DNA from: an uncultured Litoreibacter sp.
Lineage (GTDB): Bacteria > Pseudomonadota > Alphaproteobacteria > Rhodobacterales > Rhodobacteraceae
Length of the DNA: 64,000 nucleotides
Direction of reading: 5' to 3'
Assembly: GCF_947501785.1 (NCBI RefSeq)
Contig: NZ_CANMXB010000001.1
Span: forward strand, 2,356,001 to 2,420,000
Shown: piece after piece, positions 42,620-52,103 of the stretch
Numbering within the stretch: the first letter of the stretch is position 1
How the letters are laid out: each line of letters starts with the position of its first letter
Made by a program: the position numbers and the translations under genes
The notes under the pieces: model-generated
Told to the model about the DNA's origin: nothing
Databases searched by the model: none
Seen by the model: the letters and a program-made list of their open reading frames with translations, nothing else

Positions 42620-43942
42620 TCAACTCTGTCGGCTTTTGGTGAGCGACCCCTGCTGGCGAGTGCGGTCCAGCACCCAGGCGGCGAGGCGTTTGAGGCCTAT
42701 GCCGGTGCGGAACTCGAATTCCTCGTAATGGAACTGGCGCAGGGTGACGCCGTAGCGGCGCAGGCCGGTTTGTAGCGCTTTGCGCAATGCGACGGGGCCG
42801 CAGAAGGAGAGCCTCATGGTGCTGATACCCGGGCCAACGGTTTCGGCAAGGTGGTCAGGGGTGAGGCGCTTGCCCTCCTTGGAGACCATGAGATGCAGCG
42901 TCAGGTTTGGTTTGGCAGCGGCGAGGGTTTCGATCTCGGCCAGATGGGGGGCCTCGTCGCGGTCCCGGACGCAATAGAAGAGATGGGCCGGCGCGGCGTC
43001 GGCCTCAAATGCTGCGGCCCATGCCAGGAAAGGCGTGATGCCGATGCCGCCAGCGACCCAGACCTGCGGGCCTTTGCGCGGCAGGCGGAAGCGGCCGAAT
43101 GGGCCCTGGATACGCACCGATTGGCCGACCTCCAAACTGCTTCGCAGGCCGTGGGTGAAATCGCCCAGCGCCTTGACTGTGACCCGCAACGCGCCGTCAG
43201 CATCGATCTTGGAGAAGCTGAACGGGTGCGGCTCTGGCTTTCCGGCTCCTGTGAAACTGACGACGCCAAACTGGCCGGGCGTCGGGCGCAGGCCCTTGGC
43301 GTCGGGCGTCATGGTGATGGCCAGCGCGTCACCTGTTTTCTGCAGATTGCTGACCGTGTAGCCGCGCGAGGGGCGCATGGTTTCGGGCAGCAAGGTCCAC
43401 AGATAAGCGGCAATGCCAGCCGCGCAGAAGACGCCCGCATAGAGGCCCGCCGGGTCGGACATGGCGAAGGGCTTCATGATGAAGACAAAATGGAACGCGC
43501 CAGCGGCGAAGAACGCCCCCATGGCTTTGTGGCTCCATTTCCACAGATGATAGGGGATGAAGGTCGCCACAGAGATCACCACGAGGATCAGCAGCGCGTA
43601 GAGGCTGATCTCGCCCAGCGTTTCGGCCATTTCGGTGAGCGCGGTTTCGCGGCCCAGCCCGTCCATTTCCGCATCTATCGTATCGTGCACCAGAATGGCC
43701 AGCATGGCCACAATGCCCGCCCATTTATGGAGGATGTAGACGCGGTCCATCCCGCCGAACAGCGCCTCAACCCCCGGCAGGCGGGTGGCCCAAATCTGGC
43801 CCCATGCCATCAGGATCAGCGCGGCGAGGCCCAGATACTGCGAGAACAGCGCCGTTTGATCGGCGACGTTTGGCAGCTGCGACAGCTGATAGGCCGGGAA
43901 CAGCGTTGTCGCGACGACCAGAAAAAGTCCTATGGGGTTCAT
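42620..43942 (-). CDS. Ferric-reductase-like membrane flavoprotein with FAD/NAD(P)H domain
   Basis: A 440-residue protein. About six N-terminal membrane helices with His residues (RVYILHKWAGIVAML, SHKAMGAFFAAGAFHFVF) could hold haems as in ferric reductases and NOX proteins. Next is an FAD-binding barrel (PHPFSFSKID), then an NAD(P)-binding part (VWVAGGIGITPFLAW). It moves electrons from NAD(P)H across the membrane, perhaps to iron, haem or quinone; the acceptor is unknown. AAGGG precedes the ATG. Confidence 0.8.
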   Translation of the reverse strand: MNPIGLFLVVATTLFPAYQLSQLPNVADQTALFSQYLGLAALILMAWGQIWATRLPGVEALFGGMDRVYILHKWAGIVAMLAILVHDTIDAEMDGLGRETALTEMAETLGEISLYALLILVVISVATFIPYHLWKWSHKAMGAFFAAGAFHFVFIMKPFAMSDPAGLYAGVFCAAGIAAYLWTLLPETMRPSRGYTVSNLQKTGDALAITMTPDAKGLRPTPGQFGVVSFTGAGKPEPHPFSFSKIDADGALRVTVKALGDFTHGLRSSLEVGQSVRIQGPFGRFRLPRKGPQVWVAGGIGITPFLAWAAAFEADAAPAHLFYCVRDRDEAPHLAEIETLAAAKPNLTLHLMVSKEGKRLTPDHLAETVGPGISTMRLSFCGPVALRKALQTGLRRYGVTLRQFHYEEFEFRTGIGLKRLAAWVLDRTRQQGSLTKSRQS

Positions 43943-44074
43943 GCGTCTGCCCTTGAAATCGTGATGCTATTTCCGGCCTACAGGATGGGCGCGGGGGGCG
44001 TCATCCCCAAAAAAGGAAGGGACCCCGCCATTTATGCCGAAGGTTTATGAAATGCCCGCCACCGCGACCCGCCG

Positions 44075-45301
44075 CTAGATCGCGTCAGGCAGTTCGTAGC
44101 CGCGCGCGTAGACGCCGCGGATGGCGTCCAGGGCCGCATCCTTGGTCATGTCATTTCCGAAACGATCGGCGTGGATCGCCGCCATCCCCTTTGGGGGCTG
44201 GCCCGAGACCATCCAGTTGGCCAGGATCTCCGCCGACCCGCCGCCGGTGCCGATGCCCACGTTGAAGCCCGTGGCGAGCCATAGGCCCTGCATCTGCGGC
44301 ACCGGCCCGATCAGCGGTAGCCCGTCGGGCGTCATGCAGAAGGGTCCGTTATTGGCGACCTTGATGCCCGCGTCGGCAAAAAGCGGCATGCGGGTCATCA
44401 GACGTTCGAGATGCGGCATCAACGGGTCGATATTGGGCGGCAGCAGCTCTTCCTTGAAATCCGGCGGGATGCCGTCGAGCGCCCAGAATTCCGGCGACTT
44501 CTCGTAGATGCCGATGAGCAGCCCGTCGCGTTCCTGGCGCACGTTGCACGACACCCAGCTGTCGCGCATCGCGGGAAGCTCGGCATCCAGGGCCGCTACC
44601 TCCGGCAGGGTTTCGGTGATGATTTCATGGTGTTGGGTCGGATAGATCGGCAGGTTCAGACCCAGAGGCGCCAGCATCTCCCGCGCCCAGAAGGAGGTGG
44701 CGACCACCACGTTTTGGGCCGTCACCTGGCCAATGGCCGTGTCGAGCAGCCATTGGCCACCATCTTGGCGGATCGCGGTTACCGGGCACTGGCGTTCTAC
44801 GGCCGCGCCATTTTGCCGGGCGGCTTTGGCCAGGGCCGTTGTCGCGCCGGTTGGGTCAACATGGCCATCGGTTGGCGTGTGGGCCGCACCGTGGATGCCG
44901 CTGGTGTCAATGAAAGGGTGAAGCTCCGCGACCTCTTGCGGGCTGCGGATGTGGAACGGGATGCCGAGCGCTTCGTAGCGGGGGGCATAGGCGTGAAACA
45001 ACTCCAGCTCCCGCTCGGTCGCGGCGAGCCGGAGGCTGCCGGTTTGATGGAAGCTGACCGATTGCCCGGAGGCTTCCTGCGCCTGCAGGTAGGTGCGAAT
45101 GGATCCCGCAAAAAGCGCGGTCATTTTAGGGTACGGCCCGAAATAGGTGGTGTTGCCAGCGGCGTGCCACGTGGAGCCGGAGGTGAGTTCGCGGCGTTCC
45201 AGCAGGAGTGTGTCGGTCCAGCCCAGCCTGGACAACCAATAGAGGACCGAGGCCCCCACAATCCCGCCGCCAATGACGGCCACCTGTACATCTGTCTTCA
45301 T
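44075..45301 (-). CDS. FAD-dependent oxidoreductase, DAO family (dimethylglycine/sarcosine oxidase-like)
   Basis: A 408-residue flavoenzyme. The FAD-binding motif is VIGGGIVGASVLYWLSRLG. LTSGSTWHAAGNTTYFG resembles the covalent-flavin His region of sarcosine/dimethylglycine dehydrogenases. Those enzymes usually carry about 400 further residues of folate-binding GCV_T domain, which are absent. The C-terminus (TGFNVGIGTGGGSAEILANW) completes the FAD fold. Expected reaction: oxidative demethylation or deamination of a small N-methyl or amino acid. A terminator separates it from the cox operon, so it is transcribed alone. Confidence 0.8.
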   Translation of the reverse strand: MKTDVQVAVIGGGIVGASVLYWLSRLGWTDTLLLERRELTSGSTWHAAGNTTYFGPYPKMTALFAGSIRTYLQAQEASGQSVSFHQTGSLRLAATERELELFHAYAPRYEALGIPFHIRSPQEVAELHPFIDTSGIHGAAHTPTDGHVDPTGATTALAKAARQNGAAVERQCPVTAIRQDGGQWLLDTAIGQVTAQNVVVATSFWAREMLAPLGLNLPIYPTQHHEIITETLPEVAALDAELPAMRDSWVSCNVRQERDGLLIGIYEKSPEFWALDGIPPDFKEELLPPNIDPLMPHLERLMTRMPLFADAGIKVANNGPFCMTPDGLPLIGPVPQMQGLWLATGFNVGIGTGGGSAEILANWMVSGQPPKGMAAIHADRFGNDMTKDAALDAIRGVYARGYELPDAI

Positions 45302-45345
45302 AGCGGGCCAAGGTTAGCCGTTCTTGGGCGCTGTGCCAGCAAAAA

Positions 45346-45366
45346 GGCCCCGCGTTGTGCGGGGCC
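45346..45366. terminator. Rho-independent terminator of the cox operon
   Basis: The 8-bp stem GGCCCCGC / GCGGGGCC has a GTTGT loop. On the minus strand it is followed by TTTTT, so it ends transcripts from coxM. It lies before the start of the DAO-family gene. Confidence 0.85.
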
Positions 45367-45381
45367 TTTGGTTATTAGAGC

Positions 45382-45403
45382 GGCGGGGTGAACCCCGCCC
45401 TAC
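45382..45403. repeat. REP-like hairpin, copy overlapping the coxM stop
   Basis: The palindrome GGCGGGGTGAACCCCGCC plus CTAC is identical over 22 bases to 48591-48612. It overlaps the TAG of coxM (45400-45402). Confidence 0.8.
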
Positions 45404-46191
45404 GCTGCAGCTGTAACCGCGCGGCCGGTCATGACTTTCACGAGGTGGGCGCGGTAGGCGCCGGAGCCGTGGAGGTCGTTGATCATGCCATCAGCGCCGG
45501 GCGCGTCGAGGCCCGCGATGGCGTCGGCGGAGAAGTTGGCGTTTAGCGCTTCCTCGGCGGCGGTCCAGCGGTGCACGCCTTCCTCAGACGCGCCGGTGAC
45601 GGCCACGCGCACGCCGTCGGCGTATTTGGCGACGAACACGCCCACGAGCGCGAAGCGGGAGGCGGGTTGCACGAACTTTTGGTAGTTCGATTTTTCCGGG
45701 ATCGGGAATTTGACTTCCGTGATGATCTCGCCTTCGTTCAGCGCGGTTTCAAAGAGACCTTTGAAGTAGTCATCCGCCGCGATCTCCCGCGTGTTGGTGA
45801 CGATGGTGGCACCGGACCCAAGCGCCGCCGCCGGGTAGCAGGCGGAGGGGTCGTTATTGGCGAGCGAGCCGCCGATGGTGCCGCGATTGCGCACCGCCGG
45901 GTCACCGATATGGGACGCAAGACCCGAAAGTCCCGCATAGCTGCCATCGGCTGCGACAGCGGCGTGGGTTGTGGCCCCGCCGATGCACAGGCGGCCGTCA
46001 TCGTCTTTGCAGATGCCCACCATTTCATCAATGCCGGTGAGGCTGACCAAGCGGTCGGGGCTGGCGAGGCGTTGCTTCAGCGTGGGGATCAGGGTTTGCC
46101 CGCCCCCCAGCGCCTGATTTTCGTTGCTGTCGCTCATCAGCTTGACCGCGTCGGCGATCCGGGACGGGCGTTCGATATCAAAGTCGTACAT
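45400..46191 (-). CDS. coxM: Molybdenum hydroxylase FAD subunit (CoxM-like)
   Basis: A 263-residue FAD-binding subunit. FAD-contact motifs [18 protein letters not shown] and [19 protein letters not shown] are typical of CoxM and xanthine dehydrogenase family medium subunits. It takes electrons from the iron-sulfur subunit and passes them to quinone or another carrier. It is the last gene of the coxG-S-L-M operon, and a terminator follows. Its stop lies inside a REP-like hairpin. Confidence 0.85.
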   Translation of the reverse strand: MYDFDIERPSRIADAVKLMSDSNENQALGGGQTLIPTLKQRLASPDRLVSLTGIDEMVGICKDDDGRLCIGGATTHAAVAADGSYAGLSGLASHIGDPAVRNRGTIGGSLANNDPSACYPAAALGSGATIVTNTREIAADDYFKGLFETALNEGEIITEVKFPIPEKSNYQKFVQPASRFALVGVFVAKYADGVRVAVTGASEEGVHRWTAAEEALNANFSADAIAGLDAPGADGMINDLHGSGAYRAHLVKVMTGRAVTAAA

Positions 46192-46209
46192 ATGCGTTTC
46201 CTTTCCGAC

Positions 46210-48573
46210 TTATGAATTCATGGCGGCCCAGACGCGGTCCGGCGTCAGGGGCATATCAATATGGGTGACGTCATGGTCCGCGCGTTGCAGCGCATCGACG
46301 ACCGCGCTGACCAAGGCGGGGGGCGATCCGATGGCCCCCGCCTCCCCACAGCCTTTCACGCCAAGCGGGTTGTGCGTGCAGGGTGTGATGGAGGAATGGT
46401 CGACGTTGAACATCGGCAGATCATCCGCGCGGGGCATGGTGTAATCCATGTAGGACCCCGACAGAAGCTGGCCGTTGTCATCGTAAGCGCAGTTTTCAAC
46501 CAGCGCCTGCCCGATGCCTTGGGCCAAGCCGCCATGGACCTGACCTTCGACGATCATCGGGTTGATGATGTTGCCAAAGTCATCCGCCGCGGAGAAGCCG
46601 AGCACGGTGACCTTGCCGGTGTCTGGGTCCACCTCGACCTCGCAGCCATAGGCACCAGAGGGGTAGGTGAAGTTGGCGGGGTCGTAGAAGGCGGTTTCCT
46701 CCAACCCCGGCTCCATATCTTCGAGCGGGTAGTTGTGAGGGACATAAGCCGCCAGCGTCACATCACCCCAAGCGACCGACTTGTCGGTGCCAGCGACGGT
46801 GAAGGCACCGTCTTTCAGTTCGATATCGCCCTCGGAGGCCTCCATCAGGTGGGCCGCGATCTTCTTGGCCTTGTTGATGATCTTCTCCGTCGCGCGGACC
46901 ATGGCGGACCCGCCCACGGCGATGGAGCGGGACCCGTAGGTGCCCATGCCCATCGGCGTTTTGGACGTGTCGCCATGCACGATATCGATCTGCTGCTCGT
47001 CGATGCCGATCATGTCGGCGACGACTTGGGCGAAGCTGGTTTCATGGCCTTGGCCGTGGGAATGCGAGCCGGTCATCACGGAGATGGACCCGGTGGCGTT
47101 GACCCGGACAGTGGCGCTTTCATAGAGACCGGCGCGCGCGCCGAGCTGGCCCACGAGGTTTGACGGCGCGATACCGCAGGCCTCGATGTAATGCGCGATG
47201 CCGAAGCCGCGCAGCTTGCCGTTTTTCTTGGACTCCTCGGCGCGTTTGTCGAAGCCCGCGTGGTCGGACATCTCCAGCAGCTTGTCCATCGTCGCGTGGT
47301 AGTCACCGGTGTCGTATTCCACGGCCACGGGGGTGGCGTAGGGGAATTCGGTGATGAAGTTGCGGCGGCGGATTTCAACGGGGTCTAGCCCCATCTCACG
47401 GGCGGCCTTGTCCACCACGCGTTCCAGCTGGAACGTGGCTTCCGGTCTGCCCGCGCCGCGATAGGCGTCCACGGGGACGGTGTTGGTGAAGACCGCTTTG
47501 ACGTTCACGTAGATCAGCGGGGTTTTGTAGTTGCCAGCCATGAGCGTGCCGTGCAGCCACGTCGGAATGGAGGGCGCGAAGGTGGACAGATACGCGCCCA
47601 TGTTGGCGTGGGTGTCGGTGCGCAGCGCAAGGAAGTGCCCGTCCTTGTCCATCGCCAGTTCGATCTTGGTGACGTGGTCGCGGCCATGGGCGTCTGACAT
47701 GAACGCCTCGGACCTGCTCGACGTCCATTTGACCGGACGACCGACTTGTTTGGCCGCGAAGGTGCAGAAGGCTTCTTCGGCGTAATGGTAGATCTTCGCG
47801 CCGAACCCGCCGCCCACATCGGGGGCCACCACGCGCAGGCGGTGTTCCGGGATGCCCAGCACGAACGCGCCCATCAACAGGCGAATGACATGCGGGTTTT
47901 GGGAGGTGGTGTAGAGGGTGTATTCCTCCGTCGAGCTGTCGAACTCGGCCACGGCCACGCGAGGTTCCATCGGGTTGGCGACCAGACGGTTATTTTTCAG
48001 CTCCAACGTGGTGACGTGATGCGCGCCTTTGATGGCTTCATCTACGGCGTCGCGGTTTTCTTCGACGAAACCCCAGTCGTAGCAAAGGTTCGAGGTCAGG
48101 TCGTCATGCACCTTGGTGGCCCCGTCTTTCAACGCGTCCTTCATGTTGAGGACAGGCTCAAGTTCGGTGATGTCGATGTCCACGGCTTCGGCTGCGTCGC
48201 GGGCCTCGGCCAATGAGTCGGCCACAACCACGGCAATCGGGTCGCCTACGTGGCGGACTTTGCCTTCGGCCAGCACGGGGTGCTTGGGTTCTTGCATCGG
48301 CTCGCCGTGGCGGTCGGTGACCTGCCAGCCGCAGGGCACGCCGCCCACGCCTTCGAAGTCTTTGGCGGTGAAGATTTGTTCGACGCCCGGCATCTTTTCG
48401 GCCGCCGCGGTGTCGATCGAGTTGATCGTCCCATGCGCCACATCCGAGCGGATGAAGTAAGCGTAAGCCTGCCCTTGCAGGTTGATATCGTCGGTGTATT
48501 TGCCCTTGCCGGTCAGAAACCGCAGGTCTTCGCGCCGTTTGCTGCTGGCGCCGATGCCTCCATCTTTTGGCAT
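46210..48573 (-). CDS. coxL: Molybdenum hydroxylase large subunit (CoxL-like, form II)
   Basis: A 787-residue molybdopterin-cytosine-dinucleotide-type subunit. Motifs include VGGGFGAK (about 253-260), the active-site loop [10 protein letters not shown] (370-379), and [14 protein letters not shown] near the C-terminus with the catalytic Glu. AYRGAGR is the mark of form II; the proven CO dehydrogenase (form I) has AYRCSFR. The true substrate may therefore be another small molecule rather than CO. It is encoded between coxS and coxM on the same strand. Confidence 0.88.
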   Translation of the reverse strand: MPKDGGIGASSKRREDLRFLTGKGKYTDDINLQGQAYAYFIRSDVAHGTINSIDTAAAEKMPGVEQIFTAKDFEGVGGVPCGWQVTDRHGEPMQEPKHPVLAEGKVRHVGDPIAVVVADSLAEARDAAEAVDIDITELEPVLNMKDALKDGATKVHDDLTSNLCYDWGFVEENRDAVDEAIKGAHHVTTLELKNNRLVANPMEPRVAVAEFDSSTEEYTLYTTSQNPHVIRLLMGAFVLGIPEHRLRVVAPDVGGGFGAKIYHYAEEAFCTFAAKQVGRPVKWTSSRSEAFMSDAHGRDHVTKIELAMDKDGHFLALRTDTHANMGAYLSTFAPSIPTWLHGTLMAGNYKTPLIYVNVKAVFTNTVPVDAYRGAGRPEATFQLERVVDKAAREMGLDPVEIRRRNFITEFPYATPVAVEYDTGDYHATMDKLLEMSDHAGFDKRAEESKKNGKLRGFGIAHYIEACGIAPSNLVGQLGARAGLYESATVRVNATGSISVMTGSHSHGQGHETSFAQVVADMIGIDEQQIDIVHGDTSKTPMGMGTYGSRSIAVGGSAMVRATEKIINKAKKIAAHLMEASEGDIELKDGAFTVAGTDKSVAWGDVTLAAYVPHNYPLEDMEPGLEETAFYDPANFTYPSGAYGCEVEVDPDTGKVTVLGFSAADDFGNIINPMIVEGQVHGGLAQGIGQALVENCAYDDNGQLLSGSYMDYTMPRADDLPMFNVDHSSITPCTHNPLGVKGCGEAGAIGSPPALVSAVVDALQRADHDVTHIDMPLTPDRVWAAMNS

Positions 48574-48590
48574 AATTATTCCTCCCTAAT

Positions 48591-48612
48591 GGCGGGGTGA
48601 ACCCCGCCCTAC
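48591..48612. repeat. REP-like hairpin, copy between coxS and coxL
   Basis: It is identical to 45382-45403. It lies ten bases after the coxS stop and 18 bases before the coxL start, within the operon, so it may stabilise coxS RNA or tune coxL expression. Confidence 0.8.
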
Positions 48613-48621
48613 GTCATTGAA

Positions 48622-49107
48622 TTATTCGGCGGCGACGGCGGGGACGTCTTGCCCCGATGCGGCCATGATCGCTTTGACGATGTTATGGTAGCCGGTGCAG
48701 CGGCACAGGTTGCCTTCGAGGTATTCGCGCACCTCGGCCTCGGACGGTTTGGGGTTGTCTTTCAGCAAAGCCGCCGCAGACATCACCATGCCGGGTGTGC
48801 AGAAGCCGCATTGCAGCCCGTGATGTTCCTGAAACGCGGCCTGAATGGTGGACAGCGACCCGTCGGCATTGGCCATGCCTTCGATGGTTTTGACCTCTGC
48901 GCCATCGGCCTCAGCCGCGAACATGGTGCAGGATTTCACCGCTTCGCCGTTCACATGCACGACGCAGGCCCCGCATTGCGAGGTGTCGCACCCGACATGC
49001 GTGCCCGTCAGGTGCAAGTCGTCGCGCAGCAGGCTCGACAATAATGTGCGGCCTTCCACAGACTTGGAAACGGACTTGCCGTTCACCGTCAAAGTTACTT
49101 TCGTCAT
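48622..49107 (-). CDS. coxS: Molybdenum hydroxylase [2Fe-2S] subunit (CoxS-like)
   Basis: A 161-residue iron-sulfur subunit. The N-terminal plant-type cluster ligands are in [16 protein letters not shown] and KSC; the C-terminal cluster is in [12 protein letters not shown] and [11 protein letters not shown]. It carries electrons from the molybdenum site to FAD. The start is ATG 49107 with GGGAGGA ahead. It follows coxG by 22 bases. Confidence 0.9.
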   Translation of the reverse strand: MTKVTLTVNGKSVSKSVEGRTLLSSLLRDDLHLTGTHVGCDTSQCGACVVHVNGEAVKSCTMFAAEADGAEVKTIEGMANADGSLSTIQAAFQEHHGLQCGFCTPGMVMSAAALLKDNPKPSEAEVREYLEGNLCRCTGYHNIVKAIMAASGQDVPAVAAE

Positions 49108-49129
49108 ATTTTCCTCCCTAGAAAATGGA

Positions 49130-49645
49130 TTACGAGACCAGACGTTTGAACCACCCTTTCTTGGCGGTTTCTTCTTCCGCGCCGGTCTCTTCATCTGCGT
49201 CTTCCGGTTCCTCCAACGCGTTTTGGAACCGGGTGAAAAATTCGTCCGCCATCTTTTTGGCGAAGCCGTCGATGATGCGGCTGCCCAGTTGCGCCAGCTT
49301 GCCGCCGACTTTCGCTTCCACATCGTAATGCAAGATAGTGCTGTCGCCGTCGGCCTCCAGCTTGACGTCCGCCGCGCCCTTGGCGAAGCCCGCCGCGCCG
49401 CCCTTGCCTGCGCCGTCAATGGTCAGGCTGCTGGGTTCCACCATGTCCTTGAGATCAACCTTTCCTTTGAAGGTGGCTTTGACGGGGCCGACTTTCTGAA
49501 CGACAACGGCCTCGAACCCCTCCTCGGGGGAGCCGGCCATTTCCTGACACCCAGGCACGCATTCCTTCAGCACATCTGCGTTCAGCAAGGCGGCCCAGAC
49601 GGTGTTGATGTCGGCCTTGATGGTGCGGCTGTCGGATAGGTTCAT
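49130..49645 (-). CDS. coxG: CoxG-family SRPBCC protein
   Basis: A 171-residue protein of the SRPBCC lipid/ligand-binding fold ([20 protein letters not shown] and [21 protein letters not shown], the CoxG hallmark). An acidic stretch ([15 protein letters not shown]) and an amphipathic basic tail ([10 protein letters not shown]) may attach it to the membrane. CoxG helps recruit the cox enzyme to the membrane in carboxidotrophs. It is the first gene of this operon; no metallochaperone genes (coxD-F) are nearby. Confidence 0.87.
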   Translation of the reverse strand: MNLSDSRTIKADINTVWAALLNADVLKECVPGCQEMAGSPEEGFEAVVVQKVGPVKATFKGKVDLKDMVEPSSLTIDGAGKGGAAGFAKGAADVKLEADGDSTILHYDVEAKVGGKLAQLGSRIIDGFAKKMADEFFTRFQNALEEPEDADEETGAEEETAKKGWFKRLVS

Positions 49646-50106
49646 GCGGTCAATTCTCCCAAAAGCGGGCTGCTCAAGCGGATCACATCAACGCATGATT
49701 GGGATTCGGCGAGCGGGCAGCTGGCTGTTCTTTGAAAAGACTAAGAAAAAATCGGCCCACGTCCATAGGATTGTTTTCTTGACGCGGGAATCGGCGATCA
49801 CAAAGGCGGGGGTGGGTTGCGCATGCTCCCGTTCCTTTGCTGTGCAAAAGAACCGCCGCGAAATGAGGGGGTGGGTGGTAGTTGTCGGATATTTTCCGCT
49901 TTGCGGAAAACAAATTGATGGACTCAGATGATCTATCCAGTTGCCTATCGGCTCTTTGAAGCGGATAGGATGTTTCTCAACAATGCTCCACTATTGTTGA
50001 GTTATGTCCCCCCGTTGCCGCCACTTCGCGTTGCGACCGCTTAGCTTTTGCTAACTCATGGGCTGCCATTCACGGACAGACCAGGCGCCACCGGATCAAG
50101 TGTGTT
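49646..50106. other. Gene-free gap with two inverted repeats
   Basis: No gene is seen on either strand. The sequence has the promoter region of coxG and two hairpins: TTTTCCGC / GCGGAAAA (49892-49910) and CTCAACAAT / ATTGTTGAG (49976-50001, 8-nt loop). The second has 9 perfect pairs and may be an operator or hairpin at the edge of the type VI cargo island. Confidence 0.5.
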
Positions 50107-50412
50107 CTATTCGGACCGAAAAGTAGGAACCCCTACTGTTAGCTTGCCGCCGTGGCCGGTAGCGTCTCCCACTCGCATGATGCCCTTGCCATTGATTTTC
50201 ACAAGGCTAGACCCCTTGGTCATAGTGTCGGGCCCAGGCATGCCGGTACACATGGTTTTGCCACCCTCAACCGCGACATGCACGCCATTGAATGTGACTA
50301 AGGATTGCCCCGCATCGATCACCGGCCCGCCGACATGTGGTTTGGGGCCGGGGTCGACTTTTGGGCAAACATGCATGTGACCCATCAGGGAAATCGGTTT
50401 TGTCAAAGTCAT
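50107..50412 (-). CDS. PAAR-motif type VI secretion spike-tip protein
   Basis: A 101-residue protein with the repeated Pro/Gly-rich pattern of PAAR-like (DUF4150) tips: LMGHMHVCPKVDPGPKPHVGG and VGDATGHGGKLTVG. Such proteins sharpen the VgrG spike and can carry effectors. It is the last gene of the leftward VgrG module, about 60 bases after the second immunity candidate. The start at ATG 50412 is preferred to TTG 50418. Confidence 0.78.
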   Translation of the reverse strand: MTLTKPISLMGHMHVCPKVDPGPKPHVGGPVIDAGQSLVTFNGVHVAVEGGKTMCTGMPGPDTMTKGSSLVKINGKGIMRVGDATGHGGKLTVGVPTFRSE

Positions 50413-50471
50413 GTCCAATCGTGAGCAATGAATTCAGAACGTATTAGGCACCATTTTGTGCAGTTTCTCAA

Positions 50472-50975
50472 TTAGGATTGCACGAGCTTCAGCCTGTTAA
50501 GCCGAACACCTTCTTCAACGAACTCATCGAACTCCCCTTTGCCAAAGAGGTGGACGGGCGGCGCTTCGTCCCAATCCTCTATGGACATGGAGACACCGAG
50601 ATCCAAGAATATGTAGGAGGTGTCGTCAAACGCGTAGTGTTTACTCATTTTGGTGAGAAGGTCGGCCGTGACGATCGGTGTATTTTTGAAGAGATAAACG
50701 TCGCCAAGATGCAGGCTTTCCAAATGCCATCCAACATCAACTGTTTGCAGCTCGTTACTGTAATAGGTTGCGTCAGGCAGATGCGTCTCGCTGTAGGTCG
50801 TGAAGACCCTGAACTCTGTTACCGTTTCGTCCTTCGGATAGGGACCGCCAGCGGAGAGTTCCGGGTTATCCAAGAACTCCACGTCTCCCAAAACGGCGGC
50901 AACTTGACTTGGTGTCATTCCGAACTCCAGTGGCCCGACGCCTGCCAAAGGCTTTATATCCCAGTCAAAGGTCAA
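50472..50975 (-). CDS. Putative immunity protein, second paralogue
   Basis: A 167-residue acidic protein with the N-terminal motif VGPLEFGMTPSQVAAVLGD, shared with the gene before it (YGPLKFGMSAKQIVDILGE). This GPLxFGM pattern is common in small proteins encoded beside polymorphic toxins. The start is TTG at 50975, overlapping the previous stop by 11 bases. Two different immunity paralogues beside a single toxin suggest protection against a second, related toxin made by other strains (inference). Confidence 0.62.
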   Translation of the reverse strand: MTFDWDIKPLAGVGPLEFGMTPSQVAAVLGDVEFLDNPELSAGGPYPKDETVTEFRVFTTYSETHLPDATYYSNELQTVDVGWHLESLHLGDVYLFKNTPIVTADLLTKMSKHYAFDDTSYIFLDLGVSMSIEDWDEAPPVHLFGKGEFDEFVEEGVRLNRLKLVQS

Positions 50976-51486
50976 TTTCGCTCAGCCGCTCCCAGCTGTC
51001 GAGGTCAAGTCGGTCGAGGACATATTGCCCGACAACAAAATCTACAGTTCCTCTCGACTTCCAGAATTTGGGATCATCTGTTTGTAGTCCGGCCTTCGGA
51101 AAAAAATACGAGGCTCCATTGGCGTATATTTCTGTTTCATTTTCTGCCAGACGGCGCATCAAATCTTTTCGATTATTATCCATCAGGTTCTCTGCACCAA
51201 AGGGGATATCTCGGCCTCTGACACGGATCCTAATTTCGACCAGCTTGTCTTGAAAAAACGTTACCGAAAGAAAATCATGATCCAACACGGCATCATCGTA
51301 ATTAAACGCCTTACTCGTCAGGATAAGTGCCTTTTCATCAGCATCGAATAGATCCATATCTAGGACATCAGCGTCAACGAATTCGCTTTTTGGTTCACCC
51401 AGGATGTCTACAATCTGCTTGGCTGACATACCAAACTTTAGGGGCCCATAACCGACATGAGGTTCGTAGGTGAAGTCACGGCTCAT
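50965..51486 (-). CDS. Putative immunity protein, first paralogue
   Basis: A 173-residue acidic protein, encoded two bases after the SHH-type toxin gene, the usual place for cognate immunity. The N-terminal GPLKFGMSAKQIVDILGEP motif is shared with the next gene; the rest differs strongly. GGGAG before ATG 51486 is clear. It should neutralise the nuclease by direct binding (inference). Confidence 0.65.
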   Translation of the reverse strand: MSRDFTYEPHVGYGPLKFGMSAKQIVDILGEPKSEFVDADVLDMDLFDADEKALILTSKAFNYDDAVLDHDFLSVTFFQDKLVEIRIRVRGRDIPFGAENLMDNNRKDLMRRLAENETEIYANGASYFFPKAGLQTDDPKFWKSRGTVDFVVGQYVLDRLDLDSWERLSEIDL

Positions 51487-51488
51487 TT

Positions 51489-52103
51489 TTATCTCCCGGT
51501 AGGATATTTCTTCTTGAATTTTGTGATGCAAGCGACATATGCGCCGGCTTCAGTCAGAGCGGTATCATATTTATTGCCGAATTTCATTTTAATATCAGCA
51601 ACATCCATCGCAAAAGCCGCCATTGCGCCACCCTTTTTCATGGCCTGTCTTTGGGCGCGGGCATAACCCTTGCCTCCGGGGCCCCAACTTGCCGTTTTTC
51701 TATGATCTGCGACGTCCATCTGGATAGCGGGCATCTTTCCGGGGCTCATTGATCCACGACCATATGCCGCCTGCGCGGGGATATGGTGGCTTTCCAATCC
51801 GCCCGCCTTGGAACCAGGCGCGCCACCGTAAGAGCCGCCACGATACTTACCTGCCCCGGCAGGGTTTCCTTTGCGTAGGAACTGACAGGGGTCAGCAAGA
51901 TCTTCGAGCTTCTTGCACGTTTTGCAGTTTTTGCGGCGCTGCATTTCTTTGCGAAGAACCTGCTCCCCACGCTTTTGCGCCTTTTTCATCATCTGTTTGA
52001 GCGCCCGCTTGCTCAGTTGTTTGGCACCGTATTTCAAGGCCTGTTTGGCGGCATATTTAACTGCCTGGCGGACCACTATGCCTGCTATGATGGGCAGGAT
52101 CAT
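51489..52103 (-). CDS. Type VI cargo effector: HNH/EndoVII-type toxin with SHH signature (Tox-SHH-like)
   Basis: A 204-residue, very basic protein. An N-terminal hydrophobic helix (MILPIIAGIVVRQAVKYAAK) and a lysine-rich coil lead to CKTC plus a third Cys (60, 63, 73), which may bind zinc. The C-terminal domain carries LESHHIPAQAAYG (SHH at 105-107) and MDVADHRKTASWG (His134), the signature of the Tox-SHH family of HNH/endonuclease VII toxins. It probably cuts DNA in target cells. It overlaps the DUF4123 adaptor gene (ATGA), which should load it on VgrG. Confidence 0.78.
   Translation of the reverse strand: MILPIIAGIVVRQAVKYAAKQALKYGAKQLSKRALKQMMKKAQKRGEQVLRKEMQRRKNCKTCKKLEDLADPCQFLRKGNPAGAGKYRGGSYGGAPGSKAGGLESHHIPAQAAYGRGSMSPGKMPAIQMDVADHRKTASWGPGGKGYARAQRQAMKKGGAMAAFAMDVADIKMKFGNKYDTALTEAGAYVACITKFKKKYPTGR

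Noticed and set aside
42851..44050. A 399-residue plus-strand frame over the flavoprotein gene
   Set aside because: It is antisense to a clear ferric-reductase-like gene with full motifs, and its composition (Gln/Asp/Arg/Gly-rich) is typical of GC-rich shadow frames.
44411..45391. A 326-residue plus-strand frame over the DAO-family gene
   Set aside because: It is antisense shadow of a clear flavoenzyme; no motifs and no ribosome-binding site. It also runs through the cox terminator.
46261..47163. A 300-residue plus-strand frame within coxL
   Set aside because: Shadow of coxL caused by its third-position GC bias; it has no recognisable domain.
46210..48573. Calling the cox operon a true CO dehydrogenase
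   Set aside because: The active-site loop is AYRGAGR (form II), not AYRCSFR (form I), so CO oxidation is not supported by the motif.
49892..49910. Hairpin upstream of coxG as a terminator
   Set aside because: No T-run follows on either strand and no gene ends close by on the expected side, so it is only noted as an inverted repeat.
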